Shown here: positions 32,933 to 40,343 of the stretch, piece after piece
Layout: each line of letters starts with the position of its first letter
Position numbering within the stretch: the first letter of the stretch is position 1
Assembly: GCA_030656145.1 (NCBI GenBank)
Contig: JAUSOF010000017.1
Coordinates: 1-64,000, forward strand
Direction: 5' to 3'
Origin: Pseudomonas sp.
GTDB lineage: Bacteria > Pseudomonadota > Gammaproteobacteria > Pseudomonadales > Pseudomonadaceae
Length of the DNA stretch: 64,000 nucleotides
Program-made: the position numbers and the translations under genes
The notes under the pieces: model-generated
Database searches by the model: none
Seen by the model: the letters and a program-made list of their open reading frames with translations, nothing else
Told to the model about the DNA's origin: nothing

Positions 32933-33850
32933 TCAGTCCAGGCTATCCGGGTCGCCGCAAAACATCTGGATCCGCGAGCGCAGCCAGCGCTCGGCAGGGT
33001 CGTTGTCCTGGGCGCCGCGCCAGGCCATGGACATTTCAAAGCTGTTGGTTTCGAAGGGCAAGTCCTCGGCGCGCAAGCCGCCAGCAGCGGCCAGGGCGGC
33101 TGCGGTGTAGTCCGGCACCACCGAGAGCAGGTCGGTACCGGCCAGCAAGGTTCCCAGGCCGTTGAACTGCGGCACTGCCAGCACCACTTTGCGACTACGG
33201 CCCATCCTCAGCAGTTGATCGTCGATAAAGCCATTGAGGTCGCCAGCGAAGGACACCAGTGCATGGGGCCTGGCGCAGTAGTCGTCCACGCTCAGGGCGC
33301 CCGGAACCGAGTCGGCGCGCAGCAGCTTGGCCTTGCTGCGGCGCAGGGTCTTGCGCTTGGCGTTGGCCGGCAACTCTTCGGTGTAGCTCACGCCCACCGA
33401 AATTTCGCCGGAGGCCAGCAGGTTGGGCATCAACAGGTAATTGGCCCGGCGTACCACCAGCACCACTCCGGGCGCCTCGGCGCGCAGGCGTCGTAAGAGG
33501 GCAGGCAGCAGGGCGAACTCGACATCATCCGACAGGCCCACGCGAAAAACCGCAGTACTGGTCGCTGGATCGAAGTCGGCCGCGCGGCTGACCGCCGTGG
33601 AGATCGAGTCCAGCGCTGGCGAGAGCAGGGCAAAGATTTCCTGGGCACGGGCGGTCGGTTCCATGCTGCGACCGGTGCGCACGAACAACGGGTCGTCAAA
33701 CAGGCTGCGCAGGCGCGAGAGGGCGGCGCTGATTGCCGGCTGGCCGAGAAACAGTTTCTCCGCCGCGCGGGTCACGCTGCGCTCGTGCATCAATGTCTCG
33801 AAGACGATCAGCAGGTTGAGATCGAGGCGGCGCAAGTCGTTACGGTTCAT
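32933..33850 (-). CDS. mexT: LysR-type activator MexT
   Basis: Redox-responsive activator of mexEF-oprN and mexS. The 305-residue protein has an N-terminal winged helix-turn-helix (MNRNDLRRLDLNLLIVFETL; HTH around 20-45, RAAEKLFLGQPAISAALSRL) and a LysR substrate domain. The stretch VVRRANYLLMPNLLASGEIS and DDYCARPHALVSF match P. aeruginosa MexT closely. The gene is intact, without the 8-bp insertion that inactivates mexT in some PAO1 lines. It is transcribed toward mexE and divergently from mexS. Confidence 0.93.
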   Translation of the reverse strand: MNRNDLRRLDLNLLIVFETLMHERSVTRAAEKLFLGQPAISAALSRLRSLFDDPLFVRTGRSMEPTARAQEIFALLSPALDSISTAVSRAADFDPATSTAVFRVGLSDDVEFALLPALLRRLRAEAPGVVLVVRRANYLLMPNLLASGEISVGVSYTEELPANAKRKTLRRSKAKLLRADSVPGALSVDDYCARPHALVSFAGDLNGFIDDQLLRMGRSRKVVLAVPQFNGLGTLLAGTDLLSVVPDYTAAALAAAGGLRAEDLPFETNSFEMSMAWRGAQDNDPAERWLRSRIQMFCGDPDSLD

Positions 33851-33930
33851 CCGGTTACCATTCGAAGTGAAGCGGCCTTGATGCGATCAGGCGTGGCATG
33901 CTGCGGGTTCTGTAATTCCGTTCCAGCAAT

Positions 33931-34062
33931 AATTCGTTGCCCGTCACGGCCTTCGCCGAGCAATAGTACGAGCTGCAGTGCCGAGAAGGAAAGCCGGCAA
34001 TCACTGCCAGGCATGACAACTATCAATGGCTGCGGGTGGTGTTGCCGGACATCAGCGGATAG
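33931..34062 (+). pseudogene. Possible 3' remnant of a lost gene between mexT and mexS
   Basis: A plus-strand frame running into TAG 34060-34062 reads ...PVTAFAEQ, a TAG, then YELQCREGKPAITARHDNYQ, then WLRVVLPDISG and stop. The composition looks like the C-terminal tail of a real protein with an internal nonsense codon, but I do not recognise the family and there is no start or ribosome site. It could be chance. Confidence 0.3.
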
Positions 34063-34111
34063 AGTCCACAGTCATTGAAGTGTCAATTCGTGATCAGAGT
34101 TTGAGGTAACG

Positions 34112-35128
34112 ATGTCCCACATGATCCGTTTCCATAAATTCGGCGCCGCTGATGTTCTTCGCTATGAAGAAGTGCCCACTCCTACACCTGGTCCTGGCGA
34201 GGTCCTGGTGCGCGTCCAGGCCGTAGGGCTGAGTTGGAATGATGTGCTGTGGCGGCAGAACCTGGCTGCCGAGCAGGCCAGTTTGCCCGCAGGCATGGGC
34301 AGCGAATTGGCCGGCACCATCGAAGCCGTTGGCGAGGGTATCGAGGATCTTGATATCGGTACGCAGGTCGCCAGTTTTCCGGCTGGCACGGCCAATCGCT
34401 ACCCGACCTGGGGCGACGTGGTGCTGATGCCGCGTTCAGCCCTGACTCGATACCCTGAGGTGTTGTCGCCACTGCAGGCCAGCGTGCATTACACCGCCTT
34501 GTTGTTCGCCTATTTCGCCTTGGTCGATCTGTCCAGGCTACAGCCTGGCCAGCATGTGCTGATCACCGAGGCCAGCCATTGTCTGGCGCCGCAGACTGTG
34601 CAACTGGCCAAGGCGCTGGGCGCTACGGTCATCGCCTCGACCAGCGAGGCGGGTAACCGTGAGTTTCTGCGTGAGTTGGGGGCCGACAAGGTGGTGGTCA
34701 CCGAGGAGCAGGATCTGGTTCTGGAAATCGAACGCTATACCGGTGGCAAAGGGGTCGAGGTGATCCTCGATCAGTGCGCCGGGCAGCAGATGAAGTTGCT
34801 CGGCGATGTGGCCGCGCCACGCGCCAGGCTGATCATGTGTGGCGTCAACGGTGGCAACGACACGGCCTTTCCGGCGTGCGCTGCGTTCAAGAAGCACATG
34901 CAGCTTTTTCGCCACTGCGTGCTCGACTTTACCGGTCACCCGGAGCTGGGCATCGAGCCCAATCATGAAGCGGTGCGGCGTGCCTTGCAGCACATCAATC
35001 AGTTGACCGCGGATCACTTGCTCACGCCGGTCATCGACAAGGTGTTCGCCTTCGATGACTTTATTGCGGCCCATCGCTACATGGAAACCTGCCCGAATCG
35101 CGGACGAGTGGCGCTGCTTCTGCCCTAG
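34112..35128 (+). CDS. mexS: MexS, NADPH:quinone oxidoreductase-like protein
   Basis: Medium-chain dehydrogenase/quinone-reductase family protein of 338 residues (P. aeruginosa MexS/Qrh 339). It has an N-terminal GroES-like domain (RFHKFGAADVLRYEEVPTPT) and a Rossmann NADPH domain. The characteristic LSWNDVLWRQNLA and FRHCVLDFTGHPELGIE segments match MexS. In P. aeruginosa, loss of MexS activates MexT, so it is thought to remove an electrophilic signal; its expression depends on MexT. It is divergent from mexT with 261 bp between starts. Confidence 0.92.
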   Translation: MSHMIRFHKFGAADVLRYEEVPTPTPGPGEVLVRVQAVGLSWNDVLWRQNLAAEQASLPAGMGSELAGTIEAVGEGIEDLDIGTQVASFPAGTANRYPTWGDVVLMPRSALTRYPEVLSPLQASVHYTALLFAYFALVDLSRLQPGQHVLITEASHCLAPQTVQLAKALGATVIASTSEAGNREFLRELGADKVVVTEEQDLVLEIERYTGGKGVEVILDQCAGQQMKLLGDVAAPRARLIMCGVNGGNDTAFPACAAFKKHMQLFRHCVLDFTGHPELGIEPNHEAVRRALQHINQLTADHLLTPVIDKVFAFDDFIAAHRYMETCPNRGRVALLLP

Positions 35129-35319
35129 AGCAGCTGTCGAGCGTTGCGCGCGCCCTGAGGCTCAGTCCTATGCAAGGCCTTTCCCCTCGTCGGGTGCTGT
35201 GGTGGCAGCGCCCTCTCGGCCCATTGATGCGACGCTGGGCAATATAGTCATTTTGACTTTGTAGGGTCTTATAAACCTTTTGTTGCTGGGTTATATATAC
35301 CCTAATATTTTTAAGTTAC

Positions 35320-35333
35320 TGATCTATATCAAT
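35320..35333 (+). promoter_or_regulatory. ANR/DNR-type box before the glycine-zipper gene
   Basis: CTGAT-CTAT-ATCAA differs from TTGAT-N4-ATCAA in only the first base. It lies 64 bases before ATG 35397 in an AT-rich stretch (35265-35370) that stands out from its surroundings. A fitting -10 at the class II position is not clear (GCTAAT at 35360-35365 is a few bases off). Confidence 0.6.
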
Positions 35334-35396
35334 TTAATTCTTGGCACGATTTCTGGATTGCTAATGGTTGAGCGAATCAATCAACCGGGGCGAGTC

Positions 35397-35747
35397 ATGA
35401 AGTTATTCAACGTTTGTATCCTAACGGCAGCGCTACTCGGCGCTGGCGCTGTACCTGCCGACGAAGTGATCAAGGAAACGCCCGATAATAGCGTCGGTGC
35501 ACTTTATGGCGGACTCAGCGGTCTGCTGGCAGGGGGCGCTGTCGGTGGCCCCTTGGGCGCATTGGTCGGCGCAGGCATAGGCCTGTTCGCTGGAGAGGGG
35601 GTTCAGCAGGTCAGCGGTTTGAGCCAGCGCGCCTATGTGGTCAAGACCGCTCAGGGTAAGCACGCAACCGTGCGCTCGCCGAATGCGCAGTTTGCCATCG
35701 GCGCTAAGGTCAGTCGCCAGGCGGGTCGTTTGCACGCAAGTCACTGA
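35397..35747 (+). CDS. Small exported glycine-zipper protein
   Basis: 116 residues from ATG 35397 (preceded by GGGGCGAGTC). A signal peptide MKLFNVCILTAALLGAGAVPA is followed at about 33-70 by a glycine-zipper segment (GGLSGLLAGGAVGGPLGALV and on) able to insert in a membrane, then a short basic C-terminal domain (AYVVKTAQGKHATVRS, FAIGAKVSRQAG) resembling the tail of SlyB/OsmB-like envelope proteins. No catalytic residues are visible and there is no lipobox. Its ANR-type box and position before nnrS suggest expression under low oxygen or nitrogen oxides. Function unknown. Confidence 0.8.
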   Translation: MKLFNVCILTAALLGAGAVPADEVIKETPDNSVGALYGGLSGLLAGGAVGGPLGALVGAGIGLFAGEGVQQVSGLSQRAYVVKTAQGKHATVRSPNAQFAIGAKVSRQAGRLHASH

Positions 35748-35977
35748 TGGCAACAACCTGCGGGCGGGCCATGCGAATGGATTTTGCAATAGGCCCTACA
35801 GGAGGCTGTTGCATTGACGTCATGCCTGGCATTTTCGAGCAAGGTGCCTGCTGTGCGACCCATCTGGTCTACTGCAGGCTCATGCTCGCGATTGATCCGT
35901 AGTTAGCCTGCTGTTGCTGGGCCTGGTTGCCGGCGTATTGGGTGAGTGAGTCATAGGCCACTTAAAGGAACTGCACC

Positions 35978-37168
35978 ATGCACGTACTTGACCGCCGCAA
36001 GGCTTTGGCTATCAGCCCGCTGTGGCGTCTGGGCTTTCGCCCGTTCTTTCTGGGGGGATGCCTATTCGCATTGCTGGCTGTGCCGCTGTGGCTGGCGGCA
36101 CTCAGCGGATGGCTGGGCGATTGGCAACCGGCCGGCGGCTGGCTAGCCTGGCACCGGCATGAACTGTTGTTCGGTTTCGCCCTGGCAATCATCGCCGGTT
36201 TTTTATTGTCAGCGGTGCAAACCTGGACCGGCCAGCCCGGGCTGCAGGGGCGTTCGCTTACGGCATTGGCGTTGCTCTGGCTGGCGGCACGGGCGGCCTG
36301 GCTGAGCGATCTGCCATTGACCTTGTTGCTCGTGCTCGAGCTGGCGTTCCCGCTGGCGTTGACTGCGGTGATGGCGCGGGCGCTGTGGCAGGCCCGGCAG
36401 AAACGCAATTATCCGATTGTCGCCGTGTTGCTGCTGCTGGCGGGCGCGGATGCGGTCGCCATGGTCGGGCTGGCCAGTGCCAGCGAGGTACTGCAGCGTC
36501 AGGGCGTACTGGCCGGGGTGTGGCTGGTGGCGGCGATGATGGGGCTGATTGGCGGGCGAGTGATTCCCTTCTTCACTCAGCGCGGGCTGGGTCGGGTTGA
36601 GGGCGTCAAGCCTTGGCCCTGGCTCGACCTGCTGTTGCTACTGGGCTCGGCCTTGATCGCCATGCTGTATGCCGCCGGCATCGCCCTGCAGGCGCACACC
36701 TGGATCGGCCTGCTATTCGCGCTGCTCGCGGCCGGCCATCTGCTGCGTCTGGCGCGCTGGTATGACCCGGGCATGTGGCGCGTGCCCTTGCTCTGGTCGC
36801 TGCACCTGGCCTATGCCTGGTTGGGCCTGGCCTGCCTGGGTATGGCGCTGTGGCATTTTGGTCTGCTGAGCAACCCGAGCCAGCCGTTGCATGCCCTGAC
36901 GGTGGGGGCCATGGGCGGCTTGATCCTGGCCATGGTTGCCCGTGTCAGCCTGGGTCATACCGGTAGGCCACTTGCGCCGCCAGCCGGGATGACCCAGGCG
37001 TTTATCCTGCTGCAGTTGGGCTGTCTGTTTCGCGTGGGGTTGATCGAGGTCTGGCCGTTCTGGGGCCTGTGGCTGGCAGCCGCATGCTGGAGCCTGGCCT
37101 TTGCCTTATTCGCCTGGCGTTACGGCCCGATGCTGTGCAATGCCCGTGTCGATGGCCATCCGGGGTGA
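35978..37168 (+). CDS. nnrS: NnrS family haem/copper membrane protein
   Basis: A polytopic inner-membrane protein of 396 residues with about 12 predicted helices. NnrS proteins hold haem and copper and protect cells from NO-driven damage; they are co-regulated with nitrite and NO reductases. Family signatures seen are the N-terminal WRLGFRPFFLGG, the LAWHRHELLFGFALAIIAGF His motif at about 57-76, GRVIPFFTQRGL and HALTVGAMGGLILAMVARVSLGHTGR near the C-terminus, the last containing conserved His residues. It is followed 49 bp downstream by another membrane gene in the same direction. I found no convincing NO-regulator site in the 230 bp upstream. Confidence 0.93.
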   Translation: MHVLDRRKALAISPLWRLGFRPFFLGGCLFALLAVPLWLAALSGWLGDWQPAGGWLAWHRHELLFGFALAIIAGFLLSAVQTWTGQPGLQGRSLTALALLWLAARAAWLSDLPLTLLLVLELAFPLALTAVMARALWQARQKRNYPIVAVLLLLAGADAVAMVGLASASEVLQRQGVLAGVWLVAAMMGLIGGRVIPFFTQRGLGRVEGVKPWPWLDLLLLLGSALIAMLYAAGIALQAHTWIGLLFALLAAGHLLRLARWYDPGMWRVPLLWSLHLAYAWLGLACLGMALWHFGLLSNPSQPLHALTVGAMGGLILAMVARVSLGHTGRPLAPPAGMTQAFILLQLGCLFRVGLIEVWPFWGLWLAAACWSLAFALFAWRYGPMLCNARVDGHPG

Positions 37169-37217
37169 ATGCGCTGCTGCGTCATGCCTGCCTACTGTCC
37201 TGCCTACCGAGTAGCCG

Positions 37218-37661
37218 ATGAGTTATCCGATCCTGCTGATTCTCCACCTGTTTGCCGCACTGATCTTCATTGGTACGGTGTTCTTCGAAGTACTGATCCT
37301 GGAAAGCGTGCGCAAGCAGGTGCCGGCCGAGGCCATGCGCCTGATCGAGCAGGGCATCGGTCGGCGTGCCCGGCAGTTGATGCCCTGGGTGCTGCTGGCG
37401 CTGTTTGGCGCTGGCCTCGGCATGCTCTGGCTGCGTTATCTGCCGGCGCTGGCCGCGCCGCTGGCGTCGTCCTTCAACACCCTGCTGACCCTGAAGCTTA
37501 TGCTCGCAGCCAGCGTGCTCGGGCATTTTTTCAGCGCCATGTGGCTGTTCAGGAGCAAGCGCATGACTGCGCGCTACCTGCGCATCATTCACCTCAGTCT
37601 ATTCGCTCATATGATCGGCATCGTGCTGCTGGCCAAGGGCATGTTCTACCTGAGTTGGTGA
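37218..37661 (+). CDS. Small integral membrane protein downstream of nnrS (CopD-like)
   Basis: 147 residues with four predicted helices (ILLILHLFAALIFIGTVFFEV, LMPWVLLALFGAGLGMLWL, LLTLKLMLAASVLGHFFSAM, IIHLSLFAHMIGIVLLAKGM). His residues within helices 1, 3 and 4 could bind haem or copper, and the four-helix pattern resembles CopD/YphA-like domains, but I cannot place it firmly in a named family. It follows nnrS in the same direction by 49 bp and is convergent with ytfE. A haem-binding partner of NnrS in NO protection is a reasonable inference only. Confidence 0.75.
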   Translation: MSYPILLILHLFAALIFIGTVFFEVLILESVRKQVPAEAMRLIEQGIGRRARQLMPWVLLALFGAGLGMLWLRYLPALAAPLASSFNTLLTLKLMLAASVLGHFFSAMWLFRSKRMTARYLRIIHLSLFAHMIGIVLLAKGMFYLSW

Positions 37662-37715
37662 TGGTGCTGGGCCTGGCGGCTCGGCTTAAAACAATCCGCA
37701 TTCTCAGGCAGCCTT

Positions 37716-38381
37716 CTACGCTTGGCCGGCGACGAACAGCACGTTGTTTTCCAGATGGATGTGCTGCATCAGGTCGTCGTGCAGTTCGTTCAGCCCACGG
37801 TACAGCGCGCGCCAGGTGTTGCAGGCGTCCTGCGGCGGGGTGATGCCGTGGGTCAGGGCTTCCATCTGCCCCAGTGCCAGGCCGTGGTGATCGTGCTCGA
37901 AACGCATCACCGAGATCGGCGCGCTGGCCTGTCTAGCGTATCCGCTCAGCAGCATCGGGAAGAGGATCTGCTCTTCCTTGAGCATGTGGCTTTCCAGTTC
38001 CTGCTGCATATCGCGCAGCAGGTCGGTCAGGCCGTGCGGGCAATCGGCACGGCCGCCATGGACCTGTTCTACCCGGCAGGCCAGGCGGATAAGTTCCGGC
38101 AGTTGTTCGCGGTGACGGGCGTGATAGCGCTTGAGAATATGTTCGATCAGGCGCGCGCTGGGTTCGCTGCGCCAGTCCAGCTGCGTGCCGCCCCGGGCCT
38201 GCAGGCTGTCCAGTTCGGCGGCGACCTCTTCTGGCTCGATGCCGCGCAGGGCCGCCGCCTCGCGCAGGCTCTGGTGACCGCCACAGCAGAAGTCGAGATT
38301 GAAGGCATGAAATACCCGGGTGGCCCCGGGTATCTCGCAGGCCAGGCTGGCGAGGGTGTGGTCGAGAAAGGTTATGCGCAT
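37716..38381 (-). CDS. ytfE: Iron-sulfur cluster repair di-iron protein (RIC/YtfE/ScdA)
   Basis: Repairs Fe-S clusters damaged by NO or peroxide and can itself reduce NO; cytoplasmic. The 221 residues (E. coli YtfE 220) have the N-terminal ScdA domain with the Cys pair in FHAFNLDFCCGGHQSL (about 24-39) and a hemerythrin-like di-iron four-helix bundle with HILKRYHARHREQL, ESHMLKEEQILFP, RFEHDHHG and HLENNVLF supplying His/Glu ligands. It is divergent from norR and should be driven by the sigma-54 promoter at 38525-38540; its message would have a 130-base leader. Confidence 0.94.
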   Translation of the reverse strand: MRITFLDHTLASLACEIPGATRVFHAFNLDFCCGGHQSLREAAALRGIEPEEVAAELDSLQARGGTQLDWRSEPSARLIEHILKRYHARHREQLPELIRLACRVEQVHGGRADCPHGLTDLLRDMQQELESHMLKEEQILFPMLLSGYARQASAPISVMRFEHDHHGLALGQMEALTHGITPPQDACNTWRALYRGLNELHDDLMQHIHLENNVLFVAGQA

Positions 38382-38524
38382 GGTGATTTCCTTGCGTGTC
38401 GAGCGACGGGGATTGTCAGGAAACTGTCCGGCAACAGAGAGGGCGGCCTTGTTGGGTGTGGTCCCTGCGCGCCAACCTAGGATTTGCGCGCCGGCGCCAT
38501 TCTCGGACAGGCTGCCAGGTTAAT

Positions 38525-38540
38525 AGCAGCACCCGTGCCA
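38525..38540 (-). promoter_or_regulatory. ytfE: Sigma-54 promoter of ytfE
   Basis: On the minus strand TGGCACG-GGTG-CTGCT: a perfect -24 TGGCACG, and GG to GC spacing of exactly 10 bases as RpoN demands. The predicted start is near 38513, about 130 bases before the ytfE ATG. The three NorR boxes lie 41-97 bases upstream of it. Confidence 0.88.
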
Positions 38541-38580
38541 GGATCGATCACTTGAAAACAAAGGCATTTTTAGTGCGCAT

Positions 38581-38637
38581 GGTTGATAGCACCTTGATCT
38601 GTTAGGGTTCGATCGACCAATTAGGGTGGTAAATACC
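38581..38637 (+). promoter_or_regulatory. Three NorR enhancer sites (GGT-N7-ACC)
   Basis: GGTTGATAGCACC (38581-38593), GGTTCGATCGACC (38606-38618) and GGTGGTAAATACC (38625-38637) each fit GGT-N7-ACC, the NorR operator known from Ralstonia and, as GT-N7-AC, from E. coli. The centres are 25 and 19 bases apart. Three sites are what E. coli NorR needs to build its hexamer. The last site ends at the base before the norR ATG and covers its ribosome site, so autoregulation is likely. Confidence 0.85.
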
Positions 38638-40167
38638 ATGCTGGAAAGTACGCTGCTCGCCGATCTGATCACCGAACTGCCCAATGCCGTGCGCTTGCAG
38701 CGTTTGGTACAGACCCTGCGCGAGCACTTCAATTGTGGGGCGGTGGGCTTGTTGCGTCTGGATGGCGACAGCCTGCGTCCACTGGCGGCCGTGGGCTTGG
38801 TGCATGAGGCGCTCGGTCGGCGTTTCGTGATTGCCCAGCATCCGCGACTGGCGGCGATCATGGCCTCCCGCGAGCCGACCTGGTTCGAGCCGGATAGCCG
38901 TTTGCCGGACCCCTATGACGGTTTGCTCGACGAGCATGTTGGCGAACCCTTGCCGGTGCATGACTGCATGGGCGTCAGCCTGCACGTCGAGGGCCAGTTG
39001 TGGGGTGCCCTGACCCTAGACACCCTGCATGCCGGCACCTTCGACAGCAACGCGCGGCGCGATCTGCAGCGCTACGCCCTGATGATCGAAGCGGCGGTGC
39101 GGGTGACGCGCCTGGAGCAGGAAAACCGTAGCCTGCGCCTGGCCCGCAGCGATGTGCAGACGGCGGCCCTGGTCACCGAGGAAAGCGAGATACTCGGCCA
39201 CAGCCAGGCGATTCGGCAGTTGCTGAGTGAACTGGAGGTGGTGGCTGACTCGGAGTTGCCGGTGTTGTTACTGGGCGAGACCGGGGTCGGCAAGGAATTG
39301 TTCGCCCGCCACCTGCATCGTCTGTCGCGGCGCCGTAACAAGCCGCTGATTCAGGTCAACTGCGCGGCATTGCCCGAGTCGCTGGCCGAAAGCGAACTGT
39401 TCGGCCACGTCAAAGGTGCCTTTTCCGGCGCCACCACCGATCGCCCCGGGCGTTTCGATGCAGCCAATGGCGGCACCCTGCTGCTCGACGAGGTGGGCGA
39501 GTTGCCCCTCAGCGTGCAGGCCAAGCTGTTGCGCACCCTGCAGAATGGCGAGATCCAGCGCCTGGGGGCGGACAAGCCGCTGCATGTCGATGTGCGCATC
39601 ATCGCCGCGACCAATAGGCACCTGCCGGACAGCATCCGCGACGGGCATTTTCGCGCCGACCTCTACCACCGCCTGTCGGTGTATCCGGTGCCGATTCCGC
39701 CGTTGCGCGAGCGTGGCAACGATGTGCTGATGCTGGCCGGGCACTTTCTCGAACTCAATCGCGCTCGCCTGGGCTTGCGCAGCATGCGTCTGTCGCCGGC
39801 GGCGGAGCGCGCCATGCTGGGCTATGCCTGGCCGGGCAATGTGCGCGAACTGGAGCATGTGATCAGCCGCGCGGCCCTCAAGTTGCTCAGTCGCGGTGCC
39901 AGCCGCACGCAGATACTGACCCTGGAACCCGATCTCCTCGACCTCGACAATTCGCTTCGCCGGTCCGGCGCCAGTGAATCACTGGCGCAGCACGCTACGC
40001 CCATGCCTGCCGCCTGTTCGATGCGTGAGGCAGTCGAAACCTGTCAGCGTCAGAGCATTCTGCAGGCCCTGGAACTGTGTGCCGAGAACTGGGCCAGCGC
40101 CGCGCGCCTGCTCGATCTCGACCCCAGCAACCTGCATAAACTGGCGCGACGTCTGGGTTTGAAGTGA
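38638..40167 (+). CDS. norR: NO-sensing sigma-54 activator NorR (FhpR-like)
   Basis: 509 residues in three domains. The GAF domain (about 1-160) binds NO at a mononuclear iron; the E. coli ligand positions appear as DPYD and HDC (about 91-94 and 108-110). The AAA+ domain has Walker A GETGVGKE (213-220), the sigma-54 loop as GAFSGA instead of GAFTGA (around 262), and Walker B GGTLLLDEVGELP. A Fis-type helix-turn-helix ends the protein (ASAARLLDLDPSNLHKLARRLGLK). I prefer ATG 38638 over GTG 38626. It is divergent from ytfE, as is typical for NorR and its target. Confidence 0.95.
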   Translation: MLESTLLADLITELPNAVRLQRLVQTLREHFNCGAVGLLRLDGDSLRPLAAVGLVHEALGRRFVIAQHPRLAAIMASREPTWFEPDSRLPDPYDGLLDEHVGEPLPVHDCMGVSLHVEGQLWGALTLDTLHAGTFDSNARRDLQRYALMIEAAVRVTRLEQENRSLRLARSDVQTAALVTEESEILGHSQAIRQLLSELEVVADSELPVLLLGETGVGKELFARHLHRLSRRRNKPLIQVNCAALPESLAESELFGHVKGAFSGATTDRPGRFDAANGGTLLLDEVGELPLSVQAKLLRTLQNGEIQRLGADKPLHVDVRIIAATNRHLPDSIRDGHFRADLYHRLSVYPVPIPPLRERGNDVLMLAGHFLELNRARLGLRSMRLSPAAERAMLGYAWPGNVRELEHVISRAALKLLSRGASRTQILTLEPDLLDLDNSLRRSGASESLAQHATPMPAACSMREAVETCQRQSILQALELCAENWASAARLLDLDPSNLHKLARRLGLK

Positions 40168-40272
40168 TTGGCCCAGGCGTCATCGCGGCCAAGGCCCCTC
40201 CCATGGGTTGGAATGAGTCAACGATGGCTTGAGCGAAGCAGATCCTCACAGATACGTGGCTTTTCGCCGCAG

Positions 40273-40286
40273 TTGACTCAGGTCAA
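40273..40286 (+). promoter_or_regulatory. ANR/DNR-type box before the hemN-like gene
   Basis: TTGAC-TCAG-GTCAA fits the relaxed pseudomonad consensus TTGAY-N4-RTCAA and is perfectly symmetrical in its half-sites. It lies 58 bases before ATG 40344. The base run at the class II -10 position (GACACT, 40309-40314) is weak. Confidence 0.65.
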
Positions 40287-40343
40287 TGAGGTTCGCAGGC
40301 AATACCCCGACACTGTCGCTCGCGGTCATACGGGGAGTGCCAG

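Noticed and set aside
35342..35357. TGGCACG-ATTT-CTGGA as a sigma-54 promoter before the glycine-zipper gene
   Set aside because: The -24 half is perfect, but the essential GC at -12 is GG and no NorR-type box lies upstream. Kept only as a curiosity.
35827..35842. TGGCATTTTCGAGCAA as a sigma-54 promoter before nnrS
   Set aside because: The GG to GC distance is 9 bases, not 10, and there are no GGT-N7-ACC sites nearby.
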